DNA of 64,000 nucleotides from Guyanagaster necrorhizus. Taxonomy: Eukaryota; Basidiomycota; Agaricomycetes; Agaricales; Physalacriaceae. The notes under the pieces were generated by a model, which saw only the letters and a list, made by a program, of their open reading frames with translations, did no database searches and was not told the origin of the DNA. The DNA lies in assembly GCF_019112545.1 (NCBI RefSeq), contig NW_025064889.1, forward strand, positions 827,654 through 891,653. The letters run 5' to 3'. Positions 25,040 through 35,800 of the stretch are shown in pieces. Position 1 is the stretch's first letter, and every line of letters begins with the position of its first letter. A program made the position numbers and the translations under genes.

Positions 25040-25990
25040 CCTGCATCAGAACCTGAGTTTTCTTCTTGCTTTCTTAACTCCTTTATATCCTCATTCAATC
25101 TCTTCAACATTGCCACTCACAGATCTTTCATCTTCTGATTCTTCTGATTCTTGAAGATCAGATAAGCCTTTTTTTATGCCTCCAACTCAGACTCTGAAAA
25201 CAACTCTAAGAGAGATAACATATCATCTAATTTATAATCATCCTGGAGACCAGCTAAAGTAATATAGACATCTGTCATCTCATTTGCCAACTCATCTATA
25301 TGATGCACTAATTTGTATATTAATTTTGAAAGTTGGTGGAGGCTGACAGAGACCTTCATGCTACTAATCACCTCACTCATAGTGACACTCTTATTAAACA
25401 AACAGATGGTCTTCTTGAGCTTGCAATGAGCACAAGTTCACTTACAGCTAATGCCTTCAGTTATCTGATATGCATAATAATGTGCACTATTTTGATGACA
25501 ATACATGCAACTCTCTAGAAACAGAACTAAGTCAAGATCAACCAGAAATAAGAAGACATATACTTTCACCACTCAACTTTCTCTTTACTCACTTCTCTGC
25601 CACTAACTGAATCTTCTCTCTCTTTCTCTCTAATTCCTCTTGTTGTGCCCTCCTTTATATCTTCTGGATCACATAGTCTATTTGGACCCTTTTCTCTCAC
25701 TCCTGCTTCTTTTGCCATTCCAAATGGCTCTCTATAGTCTGCATAAACTCATCTGCTCTAGTTTGCTATTTCAAACAAAACAATTCTTAAGCCTCTTGAG
25801 AGCTATCAGGGTTTGACTCTTACAGCAGAGACTTAGAAATTTTTGAGAGATAATAAGAGACAACAGAAGATATTATTAAGAAAGAAGAGGAGATGGTGGT
25901 TAAAAAGCAAAACTCCTATAACACTAAAATTTTCCATCATGCACCCTTCCACTGGACATCAAGATCTATGCTCTTAAGAGTAAGAATGTT
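25040..25990 (-). pseudogene. Antisense Zn2Cys6-like ORF of element T
   Basis: Converges on T pol. The order in the product is an Arg/Glu/Gln-rich first part (QQEELERKREDS), then the Cys region encoded by 25402-25509 (CMYC, and CAHCKLKKTIC with C-x2-C-x6-C spacing), then helical Leu/Glu-rich sequence (SLHQLSKLIYKLVHHIDEL, DDMLSLLELFSESELEA) and a coiled-coil-like MLKRLNEDIKELRKQ. A likely 49-base intron (25515-25563, minus; GTATATG...CTAG) precedes the Cys region. One Cys of the first triplet is Tyr here. The homologue at 58087-59262 shares gene order and intron site. A DNA-binding role is inferred from spacing only. Confidence 0.5.
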
Positions 25991-26003
25991 GATAAGAGAA
26001 TAC

Positions 26004-26231
26004 TATTATATGCATGCTGCCAGTTTCTACATTATCTCAACTGACCATGAATTTAAACATAAGTTCTATCAGACTCCATTTATTTCTCATTACCCACTAA
26101 TTTTATTTTACTATTACTATTTCATATTTATATTTCACACTCTAGATTCTGAACATAGTAGTGAATAGTTGATATCAGAATCCAACAGACTCTGACTTAA
26201 AATTAGCTATCAATAGTATATAAACTATATA
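26004..26231 (+). repeat. 3' LTR of element T, first part
   Basis: Begins TATTATATGCATGCTGCC, which is TGTTACGCGCATGCC of the young LTR with C-to-T and G-to-A changes. It runs to the TA at 26230-26231 where the pogo-like element is inserted, and resumes at 28612. Confidence 0.8.
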
Positions 26232-28609
26232 CAGTTGACTATCTCACAATGCATATGGTCAGAAGACATCAAAACTAGATGTATTTATAGATTTATGCAG
26301 AACCAAAATAATATGTGATATGATATGTGACTTATGTGACAATATTATCATTGCCCTAAAATGCTATCAGTGGCTTGTGGGTCAGCTTTTCATGCATCTC
26401 CTTGAATAATGCACCTTTCAACTTTCTCAGCTATGGTACTAATTCACTCTGGTCACTTCAAAATGCCTCCAGCTTTCAAATAAGCTCAAATCCTTCTTTT
26501 GTAGTTATTAAGGTCTGTTCTTTCTTACTCTTCTCTTCCTTCTCTTTCTCCTCATTATTATCAATAACAGTTATTTTCTCATTTTCTACTATAATATCAT
26601 GCTTGATAGCAGCAACAATTTTTTTATCTGTTGGCATCATCTCAAGACCTTCAGTATACTCTTCTGCAATAGGGCTAACTATTTCTTCAATAGTTGGAAT
26701 GAGATCAAACATGTGATTTTATTGTTTCAATTCAATAAGATAGTCCTTCAACATTATCTCTGCTGTCTGAAGCTGTTGAATGGGAGCAATTTGGATGGAA
26801 GGTGTGTTTATTTTTAACTGTAATGAAGGAGCCAACTGATTGACTGCCTTCAATGCTTTACCAATATCATTCTCTGCATTTATAATAGCTATAAGAGCTG
26901 AATGCCAGTCAGCATCAGCATATTGGTTTTCAAACAGATCTGGCAATATCTGTTCAATCTCTGAAAGCATGTATTTGTCTGTTAAGGCAAAATCACAAAT
27001 AAGGTTTCATGCAGAATTGAGGAGTGAGGCATCTTGGAAATCATTAGATGGTATGGTAGACTGTGATTTGGATGCATTGTCAGGCATTATACCAGTGTGT
27101 TTCCAGCAGTTTTCTATTGTTTCACTGCTGACATTTGCTCAAGCATCATAAGCAATAATCATAGCTTTAAGAAGATCAAGTTTGAAAATCTCAGACTCTC
27201 CAAAATCATCAAGATCAAGTGCATGAATACATATAGCATTCTAGTAATATGCCTTGAAGCAGTGGATAATATCAGCATCTAGCAGCTAGACATATGGAGT
27301 CATGTTAGGCTTGAAGAACTCTAGCTTTGTGTTATAAAGTGTATAAGCGATAGAATACCCTCAAAAGTTGTTTAGAATCAGCAGAACCTGTCACATCTCT
27401 CTCTTCATCTTTAAATCAAACATCTTTATCCACTCTGTAAATATTTCACTCATTATCCAAGCCTTCTTGTTATTCTGATAATAGAATCCCATTGCTGTTG
27501 GACTCTTTTTTTTGAAACACTGCAGTTGCTTTGACTTTCCAATAAAAACAACTGGCATCTGCTCACTCTCATCTGTATTCACAGCAAAACATATAGTGAT
27601 GCAGAACTTGTTCTGTTTCCATCCACTCATAGGATCAGATGCCAAGGTACAATCTGGGATGGCAAAGATGACAAGACCAGATTCATCAATATTCCATCTG
27701 TCTCACATCATATATTTCACTATAATGCTGTGAAGATGCACACATTCTTTTTCCACTGCCACCATATCCACTGAGCCTGCTTCTCCATGTTGCCAAACCT
27801 CCTGAATCTTCCATGTCTTGTAGAATGATCTCAATCATCTTTCTTCTTTCAAACACTGATCCTCTAGAATATTCATCAGATTTTCAATCTGATTTTGCTT
27901 TTCTATCAGTATTGCACTGGTCACAGTCTCACCTTGGAGCTGCATATTCTGATATCAGGATGCAACAGCATACTCCACATCAGATCAAGTGACAATGTGA
28001 GACTTTTTAGATGATAATACATTAGGATTCTCATTTGCATACTGTTTGATTTTTGTATGAGATGTCAGTTTTTATGAAAGAGTTAGTTGAGTAAAAAGCA
28101 GTGCACCTTCCTTTTGATTTGTAAAATATGCCACAATGTCAGCATGTCAATAGAAAGAATAGTTATTAACATATTTGAATACTATGAGCCAGTCTCCTAT
28201 TGTGAGGTGTGGGTGAGAGATCTGCTTTGGAGGCTGAGCTGATGATATGTATATTGGAACTTTCTCCTTCTGTTTTGTATGCTCATATAGATTTTCAGAT
28301 TTAGCACATAGTTTTTGTGTTGGTTCAGGAGGCATGTTTATAGAGCTGTGCCACTTTACAATAATTATTTTTGTGTTTGTCATAATTCATACAAATAAAT
28401 TATGTTCTTTATTGTTCTAATATATGCACAATATCATATCAGCTTACTACAATTTTGGATCTGACAATGCATATTCCTAACTAAAACTATACATTATGCA
28501 ATATGCATTTCTAGCCTATTTTCCTGCTCCCCAACTGTGTTCCAGCCCAATCCATATACAAAGTCAGAATTATGCATTTCGATATCATGCATTGTGAGAT
28601 AGTCAACTG
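26232..28609 (-). mobile_element. pogo/Tigger-like DNA transposon, copy 1 (2378 bp)
   Basis: Bounded by perfect 23-bp terminal inverted repeats beginning CAGTTGACTATC (26232-26254 and 28587-28609) and flanked by TA on both sides (26230-26231, 28610-28611), as expected for Tc1/mariner/pogo insertion. It interrupts the 3' LTR of T. Copy 2 (59295-61672) has the same length, opposite orientation and unrelated flanks; wherever I compared them they match except for two transitions in one terminal repeat. Confidence 0.92.
26356..28383 (-). pseudogene. DDE_1 (CENP-B/Tigger-type) transposase, inactivated
   Basis: A single frame of 676 codons from ATG 28383 to the stop at 26356-26358, with no frameshift but about 16 in-frame stops, mostly TGA. 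Recognisable blocks are the N-terminal HPHLTIGDWLIVF segment, WNIDES (first catalytic Asp), MSGWKQNKFCITI, FIGKSKQ, FYYQNNKKAW, LLILNNF (the second catalytic Asp is Asn), and LLDADIIHCFKAYY (third Asp kept, with TAG for the preceding Gln). The product cannot be active, so the copy must have been moved by an enzyme from elsewhere. Confidence 0.88.
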
Positions 28610-28611
28610 TA

Positions 28612-28813
28612 CTCAGTTCAAATATCAACTTGAATAGCCATCTATACTTTATGCTCACTTTAGCTCCTCTCTATCTTATCTATCAGATTCTGCTCTGAAA
28701 GATATTTCTCTTCACTTTCTTGATGAAACTCTGTTCTATTGATCCATATCCTTAGGCCTCAACTCAAGAGTAATATTGCCAATAGCTTTATTAATGCCTA
28801 TATACTCTGCAGA
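28612..28813 (+). repeat. 3' LTR of element T, second part
   Basis: Continues the LTR after the pogo-like insertion (CAGTTCAAATATCAACTTG is the self-priming segment) up to 28813, where element W begins. The last 45 or so bases of the LTR expected after W are not seen, because W's 3' end is truncated. Confidence 0.75.
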
Positions 28814-29232
28814 TGTTATGATTTTTCCTATTTTCTTTTCTTTTTCTCTGGTTTATTCAGGATTGATCTTTATTTCTGCTTAGTCAGAGCATTCAGACCT
28901 GAGTGCCTAGGACTGTGGGAGTGATTAGTCAGCAGCACTGCCTGATTCCACTGCACTGTTGTGAGCCTCACAGCAGCATAATGATAGACATGTCTCTTTT
29001 GTCATTGTGCAGCAGTGACAGCTCAACAGTAGACAATACTCTTTTGTAGATATCTTAATGATACTGGACAAAATGCTACACAGCACCAGCAAGGACAATT
29101 AGGTAGTTTTATCTTTAGAATGATAATGGATTAGTATATAAGTAGTGTAGCTCTTGCTGTAGTAATCTCAGCTTCAAGCTAAAGTTTATTTTTCACCATC
29201 TCATCTTGAATGACTTGCAAATGCCTTAATTA
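28814..29232 (+). repeat. 5' LTR of element W, left half
   Basis: Starts TGTTATGATTTTTCC and matches the 3' LTR at 52682-52942. It contains GTATATAAG (TATA box) and AGCTTCAAGCTAA (29170-29182), the predicted transcript start. Its last five bases, AATTA, are the target site of element X. Confidence 0.85.
29228..29232. repeat. Target-site duplication AATTA of element X
   Basis: AATTA at 29228-29232 immediately before the X 5' LTR recurs at 45877-45881 immediately after the X 3' LTR, 16.6 kb away. This fixes the outer limits of X together with everything nested in it. Confidence 0.93.
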
Positions 29233-29765
29233 TGTTATGATTTTTTCTATTTTTCTTCTATTTTTCCTTTCTTTTCTTCAGAAATGACCCTTATCCTTGC
29301 TTAGTCAGAGCGCTTAGGCCAGTGCTTAGGATCATGGGAACGCTTAGCTCAGCAACCCAGTCGGTCACTCTCCTATCGCATTGCTGTGTGCTGTAAAGGA
29401 AGAGACAATGACCTTTTTGTCCTCCAACTGTGGTGCAGCAGTAACAGCACACAGCAGGACAATAGCTTTTGTGGAGAGACTGGCAACAGCAGGAGAAACA
29501 GCATAACAGCCAAACAACAGCTTTTGTGAACACTTATTTATAGTACGATAACAGAATAGTATTTAAGTAGCTTAGTTCTCACTGTAATACTCCAGTCTCG
29601 AACTAAAGTTTTACTTCACCATCTTATCTCGAGCTCCTACTACTTGCAACACCTTGACCTCACAACACTCTCATCACATCAGTGAACTCAGTCGGACATA
29701 CCCGAAGTGTGAGGTACCAAACTGTTTATCATGTGTCTCTAGTCACATGGAATTTGGGCTTAACA
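29233..29765 (+). repeat. 5' LTR of element X (533 bp)
   Basis: TGTTATG...CTTAACA. Against the 3' LTR (45344-45876) the scattered differences are mostly C-to-T or G-to-A. TATTTAAG (29560-29567) is the TATA box, and AGTCTCGAACTAA (29594-29606) about 30 bases on is the predicted transcript start. Confidence 0.92.
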
Positions 29766-29766
29766 A

Positions 29767-29779
29767 TTAGTTCGAGACT
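29767..29779 (+). promoter_or_regulatory. Self-priming primer-binding site of element X
   Basis: TTAGTTCGAGACT, one base after the LTR, is the perfect 13-base reverse complement of AGTCTCGAACTAA at 29594-29606 in the same LTR. No tRNA 3'-end complement (TGG start) is present. The position of the LTR match, about 30 bases after the TATA box, fits a self-primed (Tf1/sushi) element. Confidence 0.75.
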
Positions 29780-29821
29780 TCTCGCTTTCTTTTCTCAAGC
29801 CTATTTGTGCTGAGAAACCGA

Positions 29822-31663
29822 ATGCCCCCTGCTCTAAATCCATCTGATCCAAACTTTACACACGAGTTCTTCAAACTCTTGGCTTCCATCATTGGAACCC
29901 TGATCGGTCTATTGGTGATCATACAGCTGTGCCATGGATGCTAATCTATTACCGCCTGAGCTATCCAACACTATCAAGAATTTCAGCGCATCCATACAAT
30001 CCTCCAAAATGTCATGCCAGACCTCCCCTTCCACGACATCCCTGCCTCTGTCCGAAACTCCATCCGACACCCCGAAGAAACAGAAGATGAGCCTGAGAGC
30101 TCGACTCAAAGATGTTCTAGGGAAGAAGAGGAGCAGCACTGGCGACACGAGTATCCCCCAAGACCCCCATCGGCAGTCATCCAAGACCCTGGAAACCCTT
30201 GGGCTACAGGGTTTCAATGATCCTGACCCAACACCCCCATCCCCTCCCCCAGAACAACCGATGCCCAGTCTGGAATTGGGCACCAGGCTAGAGACTCCCT
30301 GGATGCCGTTCAGATGGCTCCAGCAGCCAGAAGCATCACAAGGAGCAGTGGAAGGGGAACAAGGATCAGTAGTCCCAACCCCTTCTTTGATGACACCAAC
30401 AGAAATGAGGTCCAATACTGGCAAACAGCATCAAGAGCCACCAGTAGATTGGAATAAGGAGAGGCAATCCACCTACCAAGGGGTGGTCCAGTGGTACCAA
30501 ACCCAATATGGCCGACCCCCCACTCTCTTGCCAACTACCTCGATACTGCAGTCAGCACTCCTGACTCTCTGTTCCGGAAACCGGCCACTCCCATTATTGA
30601 GCCTGACCCCTGGACTGGACCAGCCAGGACCGTCCATGCCAACAACTACTACCGTGGAGAGCTGGCACTCCTCAATGACGACCACCCATTATCATACGAG
30701 ACAGACACCATTGCCAAAACTGACGATATCCCCATCTGGGGAGATAGGATACCATCGGACCTCAGATCCATTGGGGGCGACGATGAGCATATTGACCCCA
30801 CCGGGGATCTCAAAAGGGTCCTCGATGGGCCAATCGCCACCCTCTTCCTTCACCCCCACTTCTACAGAAACTTCCACCGGTATCGCTGAGCAGTGGCGCC
30901 GCCAGCAGAAGAAGAAGAGCAGCAGCCCAACCGGGAGCCTGCTCCTCGACCTGGACCTGATGACGCTGAGTCAAGTACCCAGCCCAGACCTGCCCGTCCT
31001 GGAAATCTTCGACCAGCATGGCAGTTCCCTCCTCGAGGGGACCACCGACAAGGGGGCCAAAGGGGACAATGAGGCCAAGGAGGAGGACCACAGGGGCCGA
31101 GCAGTGGACCCCATCCTTGAGTGGGGAAGTATCATCAGTATGACCATGTGTCGAGAACAGGAAAAGAAACAACAAGAATGAGAGGTGTGGGAGGAGGAAT
31201 TTATTCGGCTATACCAGGAACAGATAGCCAAATTATGGAGGGACGATCTCTGGTTATGATCATCCCTAGGGTGAAGGTACACCACTGCTGATCCCATGGA
31301 ACGGGAAGAGATTTTACAGTATGCCGCAACTGAGCACGCGATTTTTAATTTCAATCAGCGATATTTACATTACCAGATGATGGCAATGCCACCATACCGA
31401 CCAAGGTTCGGCAAATGAGATACACCAATGCCATGGATGCCGAGTGTTATGCTGCCCAAATCAGCAAACATGGCATCCTCAATTCGAACGGTGACATCAA
31501 GATACTCGCTCGCTACATTGGCCGTTCGCAGCACAGCATCTCGGCTCACCCGGTCCTATGTGCAGCTGAGAATTTACCACCCAAATCCCTGGACTGGCAC
31601 AGGAAGCCGACTATTGGGAGAGCAACCGCCACCTGACAAAGCAACCAGGTTGGCACCTGCTGA
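29822..31663 (+). pseudogene. ORFa of element X: overlapping frame with N-terminal membrane anchor
   Basis: 614 codons from ATG 29822 to TGA 31661-31663, in a different frame from gag and starting 112 bases before it. It codes for MPPALNPSDPNF, a hydrophobic helix at residues 16-37 (LLASIIGTLIGLLVIIQLC), HYQEFQRI, DLPFHDIP, RHPEETEDEPE, NPFFDDTNRNEVQYW, TDTIAKTDDIPIWGD, IGGDDEHIDPT, and near the end NAMDAEC. Interior stops are CGA-to-TGA or CAA-to-TAA changes relative to sister copies. In W the N-terminal part differs mainly at synonymous sites, and the TDTIA...GGDDE block is about as conserved as the overlapping gag frame. Function is unknown. Confidence 0.6.
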
Positions 31664-32798
31664 CGAGAAGAGGGATGACCCTGAGGCCACAGCACAGGGA
31701 TGGATGATCAAAGATGGCCAGATCGTCAAGAAGGAAGGACCACTGGCACCAAGGAGTCCCATCGCCAATGATGGCTCCTTGCATTCCTTTCCAGGACCTC
31801 CGACAGATTGGGCAGGTCTCCCTGGAGGGGAGCTCCCAAATCCAATGTCGCCTCTTGATCTGAAGGTGCATATATTAAATGTCAGACCAATGCTCGGGTG
31901 GGAGCCCCTTCCTTTTAAAGGCGCTTCAGACGATATCAACCACTTTCTCATGGATTGCAACCAATATTTCCAGGTCTTCGCCTTGTACTTTCTTCATGAC
32001 ATGTACAAGGTGAACTACGCTACCACCTACTTTGAAGACAAAGCCAAAGTATAGTGGGTACTACTGGCCCCTAACTTCTGGTCGATGACCCGGCAACACA
32101 ATTGGTACCCCACCTGGGTGGTACTGAAACAGATGATCCATGACAAGTTCACAGATCCCATGGTCTGAGAAGTCCACAAGTCAAAGATGAAGGAGTACAA
32201 GATGGGTGACAAAGCGGCGCCCGACTACTTTGATGAACTGGAGCAACTCAGAAAGCTTGCCAGAATCCGGAAAGACATAGCCGACTCGGGGCACATGGTT
32301 GAGTACATGAAGCGAGGAGTACCGCCTCATTACTTGAAGACCATCTCAGATCTCGGCCACAGTGTGCCGGTCGGCTATGATGACTGGAAGGTCTGGATCA
32401 CCCTAATGTGGCAAGAATGACAGCGGCAGAAGGCGGAAGCGACAAACCTGTGGGACCAGCACAGGTACCAGGGACAGGGCTCGAAGCCCTCCACCTCCCA
32501 TGCAACCACATCCGCCAGGCCCGATGGCTCAGCCCCAACTTCCCAAAATGATGGGAAGCAAACTGGTAAAGGCCCAAGTACCAGAAAGGGTAAGCAAACA
32601 GATGTGGATCACCTCAAGAAGGAGGGGAAGTGTTTCAATTGTGGCCAACCAGGCCACATGGCATGGAACTGCCTGGAGAATAAGAGCAAACGCATGTGGG
32701 AGGACATCAGGGCATGGATCACGGAGCTAACAAAGGAAGCTCAGGACCTTGGGGATGACGACAAACCCGAGGAGGTAAAAGACAGGGCCAAGCAGTAG
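29934..32798 (+). pseudogene. gag of element X
   Basis: One frame of 955 codons from ATG 29934 (gccATGG) to TAG 32796-32798, broken by several stops (for example TGA at 31179-31181, TAG at about 32052, TGA at about 32166 and 32418). The N-terminal 415 codons are open. Domains are a Ser/Thr/Pro-rich N-terminus with a basic patch, a capsid region (PLPFKGASDDINHFL, QYFQVFALYFL, MYKVNYATTYFEDKAK), EYKMGDKAAPDYFDELEQL, and a CCHC zinc knuckle CFNCGQPGHMAWNC encoded by 32631-32672. The first 1.7 kb overlaps ORFa. The capsid and knuckle identify this as the true gag frame. Confidence 0.85.
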
Positions 32799-32887
32799 GT
32801 GATTCAACTGCCTCAGCCAAAGGAACAAGTAACGGGTCACAATCTGCTCGACAGACTGACATTTTATCCCCTATAGCATCACCACCT

Positions 32888-35800
32888 ATGCCTAAATCAT
32901 GCATGCATTCGAATATACCCGACCTTGTTACTCAGAAACCAGAATCACCTAAGGAATCAACTTCTACAACTCAAGGGCCGACGAAGGGCCGAAGAGAGGC
33001 AGAGAGCCCCAAAGGTATGTTCTCATCTTCCGTTCATCAGACTAAAAAACTAGAACAGACTCAACTGCCTTTGGGCCAAAAAGAGGTAGAAAACCCCACA
33101 GCTTGACTCAAGCCATTCGACACTGAATGGACTTGGCGAGCAATCAAAGATGCAAGGGATGAAACAGCGGCAAAGGCCGTACTCAAGAATTGGGTACATA
33201 AGACCCATGTCGAGGAGGTGATCGACGATATGATCACAGGAATGCAAAAAGCAGAGAGGTGCCAAGCACTCAAATGGCTCGATGAATTATGTGGACCACG
33301 AAAGTTCATTCATCGAGCTAAAACCTCAGGACAGTACCTAGTAACCAAGGCACAGATCAAGACATTAACATCTCGATCTACCCATGCAGTCACTGCCCTG
33401 ATTGACAGTGGCTGCACGGGAAGTTCCATCAATCAAGCTTTCGTCACCAAGCACCAGTTACCTACATGGGCAACAGCGGCCCCAATACCCGTCTATAATG
33501 CAGATGGAACAAAGAACCAAGTGGGATCAATCACCGAATACGTAGAGCTTAGGCTCACTATCAGTGATCACTCAGAACGAATCGACCTAGCAGTAATGGA
33601 TGTAGGAATGAGAGAAGTATTCCTTGGTCATGATTGGTTAATCAGGCACAATCCGCTAATTAATTCGAAAACCGGACAGATCATCTTTGCCCGATGTCAT
33701 TGTCGGAAAATTCCTTTTGAACTCCTGGATGAAGACCCTGAGGACCGGTGGGATGAAGAAATGGAAGATGGTGAAACCATCCTCACTGTAGACCTTCAAA
33801 GAGCCATTAGCATTCGTGCAATGCACCATGCTAATGACCTCACAGCAAAAGCCAATGCCGAAAAAGGGGAAAGGACATTTGATGAAATGGTACCTGAATG
33901 GGTATGTGACTATCGGGATTTATTCGAAAAAGAGAGTTTCGATGAACTACCCGATGCAAAACCATGGGACCATGCCATCGAACTAATCCCTAATGCGAAC
34001 GCCAACCTAGACTGTAAATGCTATCCACTCGGCAATAATGAACAACAAGAGCTAGACAAGTTCCTTGAAGAGAACTTATCTAGCAGACAAATCTGACCAT
34101 CAAAGTCACCAATGGCATCACCCTTCTTCTTTGTCAAAAAGAAGGATGGGAAACTCCGACCGGTGCAAGACTACCGGAAACTCAATGAGATGATGATCAA
34201 AAATCATTATCCCCTCCCACTAATCTCGGAGTTAATGGACAAACTCCGAGGCACAAGATACTACACCAAACTGGATGTTTGGTGGGGATACAATAATGTG
34301 CGCATCAAAGAAGGCGACGAGTGGAAGGCTGCTTTTCAAACAAACTGCGGTTTGTTCAAGCCGACAGTAATGTTCTTCGGCCTAACGAACTCACCAGCGA
34401 CCTTCCAGTGGATGATGAATGATATCTTCAAAGATCTCATTGCCACAGGGAAGGTCACGATCTATCTGGATGATATACTAATCATGTCCAGAACCAAAGA
34501 GGAACACAGACGATTAGTATGTCAAGTCCTATCCCTGATGAGGAAGCATCGACTCTTCCTCAAGGCCGAAAAATGCGAGTTCAAGGTATTGGAAACTGAA
34601 TACCTTGGAGTCATTATCAGCGAAGGAAACATCAGAATGGATCCAGTCAAAGTGGCAGGAGTAACCGAATGGCCAGAACCGATGAAGAAGAAGGAGTTAC
34701 AATCATTCCTCGGGTTCACCAACTTCTACCGTTGGTTCATCTGGGACTATAGCAGAATAGTCTGGCCAATGACCCAACTGACTGGAAATTCCCCATGGAC
34801 ATGGGGAATTTCCCAACAGGCGGCATTCAATGACCTTAAATGCCAATTAGCCAAAGACGTCATCCTGGCTATACCAAGCCAGGATGGGAAGTTCCAGGTG
34901 GAAGCCGACTCAAGCAAAGGTGCAGTTGGAGCTGTACTTTCACAGGAACAAGACAGCAAATGGTGACCAGTCGCTTTTATGTCAAAAGCACTCACAGTAA
35001 CTGAGCGCAACTACGAAATCTACGATAAGGAACTCCTCGCAATAATGCTCGCTCTTGCCAAGTGGCAGCATTATCTCATTGGAGCAGTCCAGACTTTCAA
35101 AATCTGGACTGATCACCAGAATCTTCGGTACTTCCGACAACCTCAAAAGCTTAATCGCAGACAAGCCCAATGGGTCACGGAACTATCCCAATATGAATAT
35201 ACGCTACACCACAAGGCTGGCATTGCAAACAAGAAGGCCAACTTCCTCAGCCGCAGGGCGGATCATGACCAAGGAGGAGACGACAACAAGGAGGTTGTTT
35301 TACTATGACCAGAACACTTCCAGGCCATGATCATGCCCATGGAAGAAGAGATGCATGAACGCATCAAGAGCGCCACCTGAGATTCACACAAGTGGGATCA
35401 ACGAATCACCCCATCACTCAACCATGAGCATGGGCTGAAGAAGGAAGGAGGACTGATCCGTTACGATGGATGGATCTATATCCCCAGGGATCAAAAGCTT
35501 TGTGGTGACATCATCACCACATGTCATGATCATGCGATGGCCGGACATCCCGGCATCGCAAAAACAAAGGAGCTTATACTAAGGGAATACTGGTGGCCCA
35601 GAATGGACTATGATATCACCCGATATGTCAAAGCCTGTGAGGTTTGCCAACGAGGCAAGACTTCAACACAACCCAGAGCTGCACCGCTACATCTGAATGA
35701 GGTCCCTTCATCACCATGGACCCACATCTCGGTGGATATGATAACCAGACTTTCTGAAAGTGATGGCTATGATGCTATCATCATCATCGTCAATCGCTTC

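Larger units (their letters stand above)
14094..28813 (+). mobile_element. Composite element T: old Tf1/sushi-type chromovirus broken by other elements
   Basis: Ordered pieces on the plus strand: 5' LTR 14094-14589, primer-binding site, gag 14635-15640, RT end/RNase H/integrase/chromodomain 22650-24900, an antisense Cys-rich ORF, and a 3' LTR starting at 26004. A block from another pol lineage (S, 15640-18790) and unassigned DNA to 22640 sit between gag and late pol. The pogo-like copy (26232-28609) and element W (from 28814) are inserted in the 3' LTR. Whether S arrived by insertion or by deletion-fusion is unclear, as no S LTR is visible. Confidence 0.65.

Noticed and set aside
29291..29533. 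An 80-codon minus-strand ORF found identically placed in both X LTRs (also 45402-45644)
   Set aside because: It is in both copies only because the LTRs are duplicates; the frame is not conserved in Z, A, W or V LTRs and the product is Cys/Leu-rich without known motifs.
29766..29800. tRNA-type primer-binding site after the X LTR
   Set aside because: No TGG start and no convincing tRNA 3'-end complement; the LTR itself supplies a perfect 13-base complement.
32796..32890. A programmed frameshift between gag and pol
   Set aside because: The gag/pol frame relation differs among X, Z, W and V because of indels, and no conserved slippery site was evident, so the original arrangement cannot be told.
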